Positions 1-7,096 of a stretch of DNA of 13,410 nucleotides are shown here, in pieces (position 1 is the first letter of the stretch; each line of letters begins with the position of its first letter). The DNA comes from Cellvibrionaceae bacterium (GTDB lineage Bacteria > Pseudomonadota > Gammaproteobacteria > Pseudomonadales > Cellvibrionaceae). Location of the stretch: NCBI GenBank assembly GCA_021151525.1, contig JAGKXD010000108.1, positions 1 through 13,410 of the forward strand. The letters are read 5' to 3'. The notes below the pieces were generated by a model, which had not been told where the DNA came from, ran no database searches, and was given only the letters and a program-made list of their open reading frames with translations. The position numbers and the translations under genes were made by a program.

Positions 1-1
1 C

Positions 2-742
2 ACACTCGCCACACATAAATCCATGAAGGCCCCTAAGGACGCAGACTTTCTGGCGCAACACAATCAGGAAGGCAGCGGCACCGAAGAAAAAGCGCGCCAA
101 ATTACCACCGAAAAACACGCTGAGTTTGCCGACATTCAAGTGCGCAACGTAAACCCGGTTCCGCAAGTTGCGGAAACCTCGCTCGCGCAAAAAAAGCAGC
201 AGCAAATCATCACCACTACCGGCATGAGCGAATTCAAACTAGATCAGCTTAAAACACCGGAAGCTCAAGAAGAGAAAGAAAAACACAAGGGCTTGTTGGA
301 AAACCAAACAGCGATCACCGCTGAAATTGCCAGCCTACAAGCCAAGCTCGATAAGCAAAAGCAGGAGTACGCTAAGCGCCCGCGCATTCGCACCCTGACC
401 TCGGTATCAGCCAAAGAATCTTTCGATGCCCAGTATTTGCATGAATGGGGCGAAAAAGTAGAGCGCATTGGCAACCGCAATTATCCGCAGGAAGCGCTCA
501 GCAAGCACATCACCGGCAGCTTGCGCTTATCGGTTACCATCAACCCCGATGGCACTATTTACCAAATTGATATTTTGCAATCCTCCGGCAAACGCATTCT
601 CGATGACGCCGCACGTCAGATTGTGCGCCTGTCATCACCCTTTGCTAAATTTCCGCCGGAAATTCGCCTGCAGTCTGATCGCCTGCAAATTATCCGCACC
701 TGGAATTTTGAAATCAGCGGCTTCAATACCACCGCGCAATAA
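2..742 (+). CDS. tonB: TonB-family energy transducer, C-terminal part (5' end outside window)
   Basis: The frame is open to the first base of the window, so the methionine at base 23 is probably internal and the N-terminal membrane anchor lies upstream. Counting from that methionine, residues 5-20 (KDADFLAQHNQEGSGT) match the segment that follows the anchor in Pseudomonas-type TonB proteins. Residues 80-118 are charged and helical, likely coiled coil. Residues 138-232 form a TonB C-terminal domain with the NYP motif at 153-155, the TINPDGTI strand near 172-179 and the SSG...LDDAA helix near 187-197. TonB proteins carry proton-motive-force energy from ExbB/ExbD to outer-membrane receptors. Followed by algH and ruvX, as P. 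aeruginosa tonB3 is; tonB3 is reported to matter for twitching motility, which fits pilTU nearby. Assignment to the TonB3 type is from synteny, not alignment. Confidence 0.85.
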   Translation, partial: TLATHKSMKAPKDADFLAQHNQEGSGTEEKARQITTEKHAEFADIQVRNVNPVPQVAETSLAQKKQQQIITTTGMSEFKLDQLKTPEAQEEKEKHKGLLENQTAITAEIASLQAKLDKQKQEYAKRPRIRTLTSVSAKESFDAQYLHEWGEKVERIGNRNYPQEALSKHITGSLRLSVTINPDGTIYQIDILQSSGKRILDDAARQIVRLSSPFAKFPPEIRLQSDRLQIIRTWNFEISGFNTTAQ

Positions 743-790
743 TTCTGCGCGCCGCTTGTGTTCTCACCCAAATACCTCAATACTCAAAGC

Positions 791-1387
791 ATGACCGAAA
801 AACACACTCCCCATATAGACACCACTGAGCTTGTTCCCGGCAGTTTGTGCAATCACTTTTTGATTGCTATGCCGAACATGCAAGATTCTTCTTTTGCCCA
901 CAGCGTCACTTATATTTGCGAACACTCCAGCGAAGGCGCCATGGGCATTGTGATCAACAACCCCATGCCCATGATGCTGCATGAGATTTTTGCGCAAATG
1001 GATTTAACCGTAACGCCCAACCAAGGGCATCAACCTGTCGTCGCCGGCGGCCCCGTGCAACAGGAACGTGGATTTGTGATCCACAGCAGCGATACCGAAT
1101 GGCACTCCACTTTAAAAGTTTCACCGGAAATTAGCCTCACTGCATCGCGCGATATTATTGCGGCGATTGCCGAAGGCCAAGGCCCAAAAGAATGTTTAGT
1201 GGCTTTGGGTTATGCCGGTTGGGGTGAAGGTCAGCTCGAAGCAGAAATTGCGGCGAATTCATGGCTCACAGTGCCCGCGAGCAAAGACATTATTTTTAAC
1301 ACTCCCTTCGAGCAACGCTGGACTGCTGCCGCACAAGCGCTAGGAATTGATGTGAATTTAATTTCTAATGTTGCTGGACACGCTTAA
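791..1387 (+). CDS. algH: YqgE/AlgH family protein
   Basis: A 198-residue cytoplasmic protein of the UPF0301 (YqgE/AlgH) family; P. aeruginosa AlgH is about 189 residues. Family signatures are GAMGIVINNP (residues 49-58), GGPVQQERGFVIH (86-98) and ALGYAGWGEGQLEAEI (138-153). AlgH was first described as a regulator of alginate synthesis, but the biochemical role of the family is unsettled. An in-frame GTG at 758 would add 11 residues (FSPKYLNTQS-type) unlike the family, so the ATG at 791 is preferred; neither start has a strong Shine-Dalgarno sequence. It lies about 50 bases after tonB and 30 before ruvX, probably in one operon, in the order seen in pseudomonads and many other gammaproteobacteria. 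Confidence 0.93.
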   Translation: MTEKHTPHIDTTELVPGSLCNHFLIAMPNMQDSSFAHSVTYICEHSSEGAMGIVINNPMPMMLHEIFAQMDLTVTPNQGHQPVVAGGPVQQERGFVIHSSDTEWHSTLKVSPEISLTASRDIIAAIAEGQGPKECLVALGYAGWGEGQLEAEIAANSWLTVPASKDIIFNTPFEQRWTAAAQALGIDVNLISNVAGHA

Positions 1388-1417
1388 TTTTTTAATGGTT
1401 CGCTGAAGATCCACGTC

Positions 1418-1837
1418 ATGATTAAAACCCTGCTCGCGTTTGATTACGGCACCAAAAATATTGGTGTTGCGACCGGCCAAACGATTACCTTCTCTGCCAA
1501 TTCACTTACGCCACTAAAAGCCAAAGATGGCATTCCTGATTGGAACCAAATTGAAAAAATCATCAAAGAATGGAAACCCGATTTAGTCTTAGTCGGCTTG
1601 CCACTAAATATGGACGAAAGCGAAAGTGAATTAAGTGCGCGTGCGCGAAAATTTGCCAATCGTTTGAATGGCCGCTTTGGCGTAAAAATTGAAATGGTGG
1701 ATGAACGACTAACCAGTTTCGAAGCTAAAGCGGAAATTATGAGTCGCGGTGGCTCGCGCGATTACAAAAATAATCCTGTAGATTCGATTGCGGCGCGTTT
1801 GATATTAGAGAGTTGGTTTGAAAGAAATGCCAGCTAG
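1418..1837 (+). CDS. ruvX: RuvX/YqgF, RNase H-fold putative Holliday junction resolvase / pre-16S rRNA nuclease
   Basis: 139 residues, the normal length for RuvX/YqgF. The RNase H-like acidic sites are visible: LAFDYGTKNIGVA (residues 6-18, Asp9), LVGLPLNMD (58-66), VDERLTS with Glu97 (95-100 region), and PVDSIAA with Asp122. The E. coli homologue is linked to maturation of the 5' end of 16S rRNA, and other homologues to Holliday junction resolution. It lies 30 bases after algH with the same orientation. The start ATG is chosen because the protein begins directly with the first beta-strand of the fold; the upstream GAAGATCC is at best a weak ribosome site. The last six codons and the stop form the left arm and loop of a perfect inverted repeat, listed separately. 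Confidence 0.95.
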   Translation: MIKTLLAFDYGTKNIGVATGQTITFSANSLTPLKAKDGIPDWNQIEKIIKEWKPDLVLVGLPLNMDESESELSARARKFANRLNGRFGVKIEMVDERLTSFEAKAEIMSRGGSRDYKNNPVDSIAARLILESWFERNAS

Positions 1838-1854
1838 CATTTCTTTCAAACCAA
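1813..1854. repeat. Perfect 18-bp inverted repeat overlapping the end of ruvX
   Basis: The left arm 1813-1830 (TTGGTTTGAAAGAAATGC) is exactly complementary to the right arm 1837-1854, with a six-base loop CAGCTA. The left arm is coding sequence of ruvX (WFERNA) and the stop codon ends on the first base of the right arm. It sits between convergent genes (ruvX and the small exported protein), where a shared terminator would be expected, but no T-run follows on either strand. It may act as an RNA hairpin that protects 3' ends or as a non-canonical terminator; that role is inferred. Confidence 0.8.
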
Positions 1855-1877
1855 TAGGAACACACATCAATAGATCA

Positions 1878-2189
1878 TCAAAATAATTCTTTGGCCTTCT
1901 GGATTCGCACTTTCACTTCATAATTATTTTGATAGTTCTTGGCAATAACAGCCTGATCTTTTTCAAGCACATCGCAACGCAACTTCTCCAACGCTTTATT
2001 AATCTGCTCAGCGCGGGCTTTATTGGAAGGCTCCTCGCCACCCCAATGATTGCAATCGACGGTTCTGCTAATAATTTCAGCCACATCCTGCGGCATATCC
2101 TTTTTTAAGGCCTTCACTTCTGCTGAATCATCAGCGACTACAAGAGGAGAAACCAACAGAGTTGATAAAGTTATAATTTTTTTCAGCAT
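1878..2189 (-). CDS. Small exported protein with two cysteines, unrecognised
   Basis: A 103-residue protein, not assigned to a named family. It begins with a clear type I signal peptide: MLKK, a hydrophobic core to about residue 18, and a likely cut after VVA (19) before DDSAEV. The mature part of about 84 residues is charged and helical with exactly two cysteines, Cys46 in DCNHWGGEEPSNKARAEQIN and Cys72 in KLRCD, probably a periplasmic disulfide. The ATG at 2189 lies 10 bases after AGAGG; an in-frame GTG at 2195 (4 bases after it) would add two residues and cannot be excluded. It starts about 28 bases after the pilU stop on the same strand, so it is probably the last gene of a pilT-pilU transcript. 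A pilus-related role is only a guess from position. Confidence 0.72.
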   Translation of the reverse strand: MLKKIITLSTLLVSPLVVADDSAEVKALKKDMPQDVAEIISRTVDCNHWGGEEPSNKARAEQINKALEKLRCDVLEKDQAVIAKNYQNNYEVKVRIQKAKELF

Positions 2190-2217
2190 GATCACGCTGC
2201 CTCTTTTTTATTTCAAA

Positions 2218-3363
2218 TTAATACATTCTCCCGCGGTTGTTCCGATCATCGTTTTCAATGGAGAGACTGTCCGCGGCGTTATTCAAATAGTTTGCATCAG
2301 TTTCTGAACCCAGTTTAATCATCAAGCGTAAATCGTTCGGTGAGTCAGCATGTAAAAGCGCGTCCTCATACGTAATCTCACCATTATCATATAGATCATA
2401 AAGTGCTTTATCGAAAGTTTGCATCCCTAATTCAGTAGATTTTTTCATCAATTCCTTTAGATCCGACACTTCGCCCTTGCGAATTAAATCTTGCGCAAGC
2501 GGAGTATTGATCAAAATTTCCAAACAGGCACGACGCCCTTGGCCATCGGGCGTGGCAATCAATTGCTGCGCAACAATGGCTTTTAAGTTGAGCGATAAAT
2601 CCATCCACAATTGGCGGTGACGATCCGCTGGAAAAAAGTGAATGATACGGTCAAGCGCTTGGTTGGCGTTGTTGGCGTGGAGCGTACACAAACACAAGTG
2701 ACCGGTTTCCGCGAAGGCAATAGCGTGATCCATTGTTTCGCGCGAGCGCACCTCACCAATCAGGATGACATCCGGCGCTTGACGCAAAGTATTTTTCAGA
2801 GCGACTTCGAATGATTCCGTATCAATGCCCACTTCGCGTTGGGTGATGATGCAGCCTTCATGCTGGTGAATAAATTCGATTGGGTCTTCAATAGAAATAA
2901 TATGACCCTTGGAGTTGCGATTACGATGACCAATCATGGACGCGAGCGACGTTGATTTACCCGTGCCTGTTGCACCTACAAAAATAATCAAGCCGCGTTT
3001 GGTCATGGCTAGTTCTTTGATGACATCAGGTAAACCTAAATCATCGATGCGTGGAATATTGGTTTCAATACGACGCAACACCATGCCCGCCAAATTACGC
3101 TGGTAAAAAGCACTCGCACGGAAACGGCCAATACCGCGCGCGCTCACCGCAAAGTTGAGTTCTTTTTTATCGAGAAATTCGTTGCGCTGCTTTTCATTCA
3201 TTACACTTAAAACCAACTCGCGCGCTTTTTCGGGCGCGAGCGGTGTAGCAGTCACCGGCACGACTTTGCCGTGCAGTTTCATTGACGGTGGAACACCGGC
3301 GGTAATAAATAAATCCGATGCGCCCTTCTCAACCATCAATGCTAATAAACGATCAAAATCCAT
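2218..3363 (-). CDS. pilU: Type IV pilus retraction ATPase accessory protein PilU
   Basis: 381 residues, matching PilU (about 382 in P. aeruginosa). A PAS-like N-terminal domain (about 1-105) precedes the hexameric secretion-ATPase core: Walker A GATGTGKST (130-138), Asp box IEDPIEF (158-164), Walker B region APDVILIGEVR (196-206), His box TGHLCLCTLHAN (220-231). It is called PilU rather than PilT because the retraction motif AIRNLIRE is absent (LAQDLIRKGEV instead) and there is an acidic, asparagine-rich tail after about residue 345. PilU works with PilT at the inner-membrane base of the pilus to power retraction, mainly under load. It lies 50 bases after pilT and is presumably co-transcribed. 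The upstream AGG-containing ribosome site is weak. Confidence 0.95.
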   Translation of the reverse strand: MDFDRLLALMVEKGASDLFITAGVPPSMKLHGKVVPVTATPLAPEKARELVLSVMNEKQRNEFLDKKELNFAVSARGIGRFRASAFYQRNLAGMVLRRIETNIPRIDDLGLPDVIKELAMTKRGLIIFVGATGTGKSTSLASMIGHRNRNSKGHIISIEDPIEFIHQHEGCIITQREVGIDTESFEVALKNTLRQAPDVILIGEVRSRETMDHAIAFAETGHLCLCTLHANNANQALDRIIHFFPADRHRQLWMDLSLNLKAIVAQQLIATPDGQGRRACLEILINTPLAQDLIRKGEVSDLKELMKKSTELGMQTFDKALYDLYDNGEITYEDALLHADSPNDLRLMIKLGSETDANYLNNAADSLSIENDDRNNRGRMY

Positions 3364-3413
3364 AACCTGTGCCTGCTTGTGTGTTAATTTTTATTGCGCG
3401 CAATAATTGTTAA

Positions 3414-4448
3414 TTAAAAATTCTCTGGCATTTTCGCTTTCGCGCGTGCCGCTTCACGGCTTACGATACGGCGCGCAACCAAATCAGCCAAACACTGATC
3501 CATAGTCTGCATGCCGAGCGATGCACCGGTTTGAATCGCCGAATACATTTGTGCAACCTTATCTTCACGAATCAGGTTACGGATCGCCGAGGTGCCGCGC
3601 ATAATTTCGTGCGCCGCTACACGGCCGCCGCCGTTTTTCTTCATCAGAGTTTGCGAAATTACCGCCTGCAAAGATTCAGAGAGCATTGAACGTACCATAG
3701 ATTTCTCGTTCGCAGGGAACACGTCCACAATACGGTCGATGGTTTTTGCGGCTGAGGTGGTGTGCAGTGTACCGAATACCAAGTGGCCGGTTTCCGCGGC
3801 GGTCAACGCCAAGCGGATAGTTTCCAAGTCACGCATCTCACCCACCAGAATAATATCCGGGTCTTCACGCAGTGCCGAGCGGAGCGCTTCGTTAAAGCCG
3901 TGGGTATCGCGGTGCACTTCACGTTGGTTCACCAAACATTTTTTAGATTCGTGTACGAATTCAATCGGGTCTTCAATGGTGAGTACGTGTTCGTATTTGT
4001 TGTCATTGATGTAGTCGATCATCGCCGCAAGCGTGGTGGATTTACCCGAACCTGTTGGTCCAGTAACCAGAACTAAACCACGAGGTACCGCGCAAATATC
4101 GCGGAACACATTGCCCATACCCAATTCTTCCATGGTTAACACTTTGGAAGGAATGGTACGGAACACCGCACCCGCACCGCGGTTTTGGTTAAATGCATTA
4201 ACCCGGAAGCGCGCTACGCCGGGAACTTCAAACGAAAAATCAGTTTCCAGAAATTCTTCGTAGTCCTTACGCTGCCGGTCATTCATAATGTCGTAAATCA
4301 AGCCATGAACTTGCTTGTGTTCCATGGGCGGCAGGTTGATACGGCGAACATCGCCATCCACACGGATCATGGGCGGTAAACCCGCCGACAAGTGCAAGTC
4401 TGAAGCGCCTTGTTTAGCGCTAAAGGCTAAGAGTTCGGTGATATCCAT
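3414..4448 (-). CDS. pilT: Type IV pilus retraction ATPase PilT
   Basis: 344 residues, the usual PilT length. Visible motifs are ASDLHLSAGLPP near the N-terminus (15-26), Walker A GPTGSGKST (130-138), Asp box IEDPIEF (158-164), Walker B region DPDIILVGEMR (196-206), His box TGHLVFGTLHT (220-230), and the PilT-specific retraction motif AIRNLIRE (288-295). PilT hydrolyses ATP at the cytoplasmic base of the pilus to depolymerise pilin, driving twitching motility and DNA uptake. The start ATG has AAAGG about 8 bases upstream. pilT is divergent from yggS across 87 bases and followed by pilU, the arrangement known from Pseudomonas. No major pilin or assembly genes are in the window. Confidence 0.97.
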   Translation of the reverse strand: MDITELLAFSAKQGASDLHLSAGLPPMIRVDGDVRRINLPPMEHKQVHGLIYDIMNDRQRKDYEEFLETDFSFEVPGVARFRVNAFNQNRGAGAVFRTIPSKVLTMEELGMGNVFRDICAVPRGLVLVTGPTGSGKSTTLAAMIDYINDNKYEHVLTIEDPIEFVHESKKCLVNQREVHRDTHGFNEALRSALREDPDIILVGEMRDLETIRLALTAAETGHLVFGTLHTTSAAKTIDRIVDVFPANEKSMVRSMLSESLQAVISQTLMKKNGGGRVAAHEIMRGTSAIRNLIREDKVAQMYSAIQTGASLGMQTMDQCLADLVARRIVSREAARAKAKMPENF

Positions 4449-4535
4449 AGAGCTACCTTTGTTATTCTGTTAGCTGTTGCGCTTTTTTTAGTGCGGCAGC
4501 CAGCAGGATGTTTGCGGAAATTCTTTACATTTATT

Positions 4536-5246
4536 ATGCATAAACCTGTTATTAATCACACCATAGCTGAGGCGCTCGCGAAAGTCACCGCGCGCATTCG
4601 CCAAGCTGCACAAGCCGCCGGACGAAACCGTGAAACTGTGCGCTTGATCGCTGTGAGCAAAACCCAAGCTGCCGCAGCCGTGGCCCAAGCCTACGCAGCT
4701 GGCCAGCGCGATTTTGGCGAAAACTATGTGCAAGAAGCGCTGGAAAAACAAGCCGAACTTAAGGCTTTTGCCGACATTCAATGGCACTTTATTGGCCCCA
4801 TCCAGTCCAACAAAACGCGTCCCATTGCTGAAAATTTCGCTTGGATTCACAGTATAGACCGAGAAAAAATCGCGCAACGGCTAAATGATCAACGCCCTAA
4901 AGAAATGCCGCCTGCGCAGGTTTGCCTGCAGGTAAACATTGACGATGAGAGCACCAAATCCGGCGTAAGCCTCAATGAATTACCGGCTCTGGCCAAGGCA
5001 GTCAGTCAGATGCCCCGACTACAATTGCGCGGACTTATGGCGATTCCCGCTGCCAACAACAGCCCTGAGCAACAGCATCAGGCATTCCGCAAATTGCATA
5101 ATGCCCTGCGCGAATTACAAGCCCAAGGCTATGCTGTTGATACCTTGTCCATGGGCATGTCGGGTGATTTAGAAGCGGCAATTGCCGAAGGTTCAACTAT
5201 GGTTAGGGTCGGTACGGATATTTTTGGGGCGCGTACCAAACCTTAA
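4536..5246 (+). CDS. yggS: YggS/PLPBP family pyridoxal phosphate homeostasis protein
   Basis: 236 residues (E. coli YggS 234), an alanine-racemase-like single TIM barrel that binds pyridoxal 5'-phosphate without known catalysis and maintains vitamin B6 and amino-acid balance. The cofactor lysine is Lys42 in LIAVSKTQ. Other signatures are RDFGENYVQEA (58-68), WHFIGPIQSNK (83-93) and the phosphate-binding end LSMGMSGDLEAAI (204-216) plus VRVGTDIFGAR (223-233). The ATG at 4536 is chosen because it gives family length; an in-frame GTG at 4491 would add 15 residues. No strong Shine-Dalgarno lies before either. proC follows 60 bases on, a very common bacterial pairing. Confidence 0.96.
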   Translation: MHKPVINHTIAEALAKVTARIRQAAQAAGRNRETVRLIAVSKTQAAAAVAQAYAAGQRDFGENYVQEALEKQAELKAFADIQWHFIGPIQSNKTRPIAENFAWIHSIDREKIAQRLNDQRPKEMPPAQVCLQVNIDDESTKSGVSLNELPALAKAVSQMPRLQLRGLMAIPAANNSPEQQHQAFRKLHNALRELQAQGYAVDTLSMGMSGDLEAAIAEGSTMVRVGTDIFGARTKP

Positions 5247-5306
5247 TCACCGACGTTTACCATCAACCAGAATAATCACCACACCTTTTTGTATCAGGAT
5301 TTTGCC

Positions 5307-6143
5307 ATGTCGCTACTCACTAACACCTCATCCAAAATCGCATTTATCGGCGCGGGCAATATGGCGAAGGCCATTATCGGTGGCTTGGTTGCCGAGGGGT
5401 TTAAGCGCATTAATGTGATCGCCAGCGGGCCGCGACAGGAGGCCTTGGATAAGGCGGCGAGCGAATTGGGGATCAATGTCACCACGGATAACAGCGCTGC
5501 TGCCGCGCAGGCAGAAGTCGTGGTCCTAGCCGTTAAGCCGCAAATGTTGAAGGAAGTTTGCTTGGGTTTAGCGGATTCGCTGGGTCATAAGCCGCTGATT
5601 ATTTCGCTGGCTGCGGGTATTACCACCGAGAGCATTGGCTCATGGCTCGGCGGCGAGCACGCCATTGTGCGCTGTATGCCCAACACACCATCGCAACTGC
5701 GCGTCGGTGCGAGCGGCTTATTTGCCAATGCCCACGTTACCCCTGCGCAGCGCTCCACTGCCAATATGATTCTGGGCGCGGTAGGTATCGTGCAATGGGT
5801 AAGCGATGAAGCGCTGATCAACCCGGTTACCGCAGTTTCCGGCTCCGGCCCCGCCTATTTCTTCCTCGTAATGGAATCCATGATCGACGCTGGTATGGAG
5901 TTGGGGCTTACACGCGAATCTGCAACTGAACTGACCTTGCAAACAGCCTTGGGCGCCGCCATCTTAGCCAAGCAGAGCGATGTGGAAGTGGCCGAGTTGC
6001 GCCGCCGTGTAACCTCGCCCAAAGGCACCACTGAGCAGGCGATTAACTCCTTTGAGAAGGACGAGATTCGCGCTATGTTTAGCCGCGCCATGACCGCCTG
6101 CTCCAATCGCGCGGTAGAGCTGTCGGAATTGCTGGGAAAATAA
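5307..6143 (+). CDS. proC: Pyrroline-5-carboxylate reductase
   Basis: 278 residues, close to the usual 270-280. It catalyses the last step of proline synthesis, NAD(P)H-dependent reduction of pyrroline-5-carboxylate, in the cytoplasm. The Rossmann dinucleotide motif FIGAGNMA is at 13-20, VLAVKPQ at 73-79, VRCMPNTP at 121-128, the substrate and dimer region AVSGSGPAYFF at 176-186, and RRRVTSPKGTT at 232-242. The ATG at 5307 has AGGA at 5296-5299 with seven bases of spacing, better than the in-frame TTG at 5289. It lies between yggS and yggT in one orientation, most likely one transcript. Confidence 0.97.
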   Translation: MSLLTNTSSKIAFIGAGNMAKAIIGGLVAEGFKRINVIASGPRQEALDKAASELGINVTTDNSAAAAQAEVVVLAVKPQMLKEVCLGLADSLGHKPLIISLAAGITTESIGSWLGGEHAIVRCMPNTPSQLRVGASGLFANAHVTPAQRSTANMILGAVGIVQWVSDEALINPVTAVSGSGPAYFFLVMESMIDAGMELGLTRESATELTLQTALGAAILAKQSDVEVAELRRRVTSPKGTTEQAINSFEKDEIRAMFSRAMTACSNRAVELSELLGK

Positions 6144-6176
6144 ATTTTATTCATGTGGTAAACAAGAGATTCGATT

Positions 6177-6767
6177 ATGCAAACACTGGCTCAAATCGCC
6201 ATCTATATCATCAACTCACTGGGCATGCTGTACATTACCTTCGTACTGCTGCGCTTTTTGCTGCAATTAGTGCGTGCGGATTATTACAACCCCATCAGCA
6301 AATCTATTGCCAAATTCACCAGCCCGTTGTTAATTCCGCTGCGCAAAATTATTCCCGGACTATTTGGTATTGATCTCGCGGCCTTGGTGCTCGCTGTTAT
6401 TTTGGAAGCGCTGTTAATTCAAGTGATTGGCTTTATTGGCGGCTTGGGTTTTATCAGCCCCCTCACCTTGTTGATTTGGTCTGTGGTGGCGTTAATGGGA
6501 CTCGCAATTAGTTTGTACTTTATTGCTGTGATTGTTGTATTTATTGCAAGCTGGGTAGCACCTTACAGCCATAACCCCGCACTCACATTAATGCGTCAAT
6601 TAATTGAGCCATTAATTGCTCCTTTTAGACGAATCGTACCGCCTATTGGTGGCTTAGATCTTTCATCCATGGTCTTTTTTATTGCACTGCAAATTGTTCG
6701 CGTTTTCTTGTTTCCAAAGCTTGCAGGCTTGGTTGGAATTCCGTCACTCTTTTTATTTATGTTTTAA
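6177..6767 (+). CDS. yggT: YggT family integral membrane protein
   Basis: 196 residues with two copies of the YGGT repeat: hydrophobic segment about 5-30, then RADYYNPISK...SPLLIPLRKIIP (33-60), two or three more membrane segments between 62 and 126, then the second copy NPALTLMRQLIEPLIAPF (133-150) with RRIVPPIGG and a final hydrophobic stretch from about 161. Bacterial homologues are about this length and lie next to proC; E. coli YggT has been tied to osmotic tolerance, and the general role is poorly defined. AAGAGA lies 8-13 bases before the ATG. The stop codon is directly abutted by the yggU start. Confidence 0.93.
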   Translation: MQTLAQIAIYIINSLGMLYITFVLLRFLLQLVRADYYNPISKSIAKFTSPLLIPLRKIIPGLFGIDLAALVLAVILEALLIQVIGFIGGLGFISPLTLLIWSVVALMGLAISLYFIAVIVVFIASWVAPYSHNPALTLMRQLIEPLIAPFRRIVPPIGGLDLSSMVFFIALQIVRVFLFPKLAGLVGIPSLFLFMF

Positions 6768-7061
6768 GTGTCCGACAATACATTTTATTCGTGGCAGGGA
6801 GAGGATTTAATTCTTCACTGCCATTTCCAGCCCAAAGCAGCCAACGATGAAATTGTTGGCACTCACGGCGATCGCCTTAAAATCCGCATTACCGCCCCAC
6901 CTGTCGATGGCAAAGCTAACGACCATATTATTAAATGGTTCAGTAAATTATTTAAAACACCCAAGAACCATATTGAAATCGTGCAAGGCGAACTCGGTCG
7001 CCAAAAAACAATAAAAATTCGCTCGCCCAATATCTTACCTGAGCAAATTATTTGCCCCTGA
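6768..7061 (+). CDS. yggU: YggU/DUF167 family protein
   Basis: 97 residues (E. coli YggU 96). DUF167 signatures are LHCHFQPKAANDEIVG (16-31), the core ITAPPVDGKANDHII (41-55), and IEIVQGELGRQKTIKI near the end. Small cytoplasmic alpha/beta fold; biochemical function unknown. The start is GTG on the base right after the yggT TAA, with no other in-frame start that would keep the first beta-strand, so its translation probably depends on ribosomes finishing yggT. It ends 35 bases before the next gene. Confidence 0.92.
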   Translation: MSDNTFYSWQGEDLILHCHFQPKAANDEIVGTHGDRLKIRITAPPVDGKANDHIIKWFSKLFKTPKNHIEIVQGELGRQKTIKIRSPNILPEQIICP

Positions 7062-7096
7062 TAGCCCCCTTAATAACAAGATTACGAAGGAAGTTT

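Noticed and set aside
3592..4076. Plus-strand frames of 104 and 140 codons opposite pilT
   Set aside because: They are antisense to a well-conserved gene, have no family features and arise from its codon bias.
4491..4535. Upstream GTG start for yggS
   Set aside because: It adds 15 residues not expected in the family and would leave only about 40 bases for both divergent promoters.
4449..4535. Divergent pilT-yggS promoter elements
   Set aside because: A TTGCGG and TATTAT pair was seen but with 14-base spacing, and no convincing pair was found for pilT, so no promoter is called.
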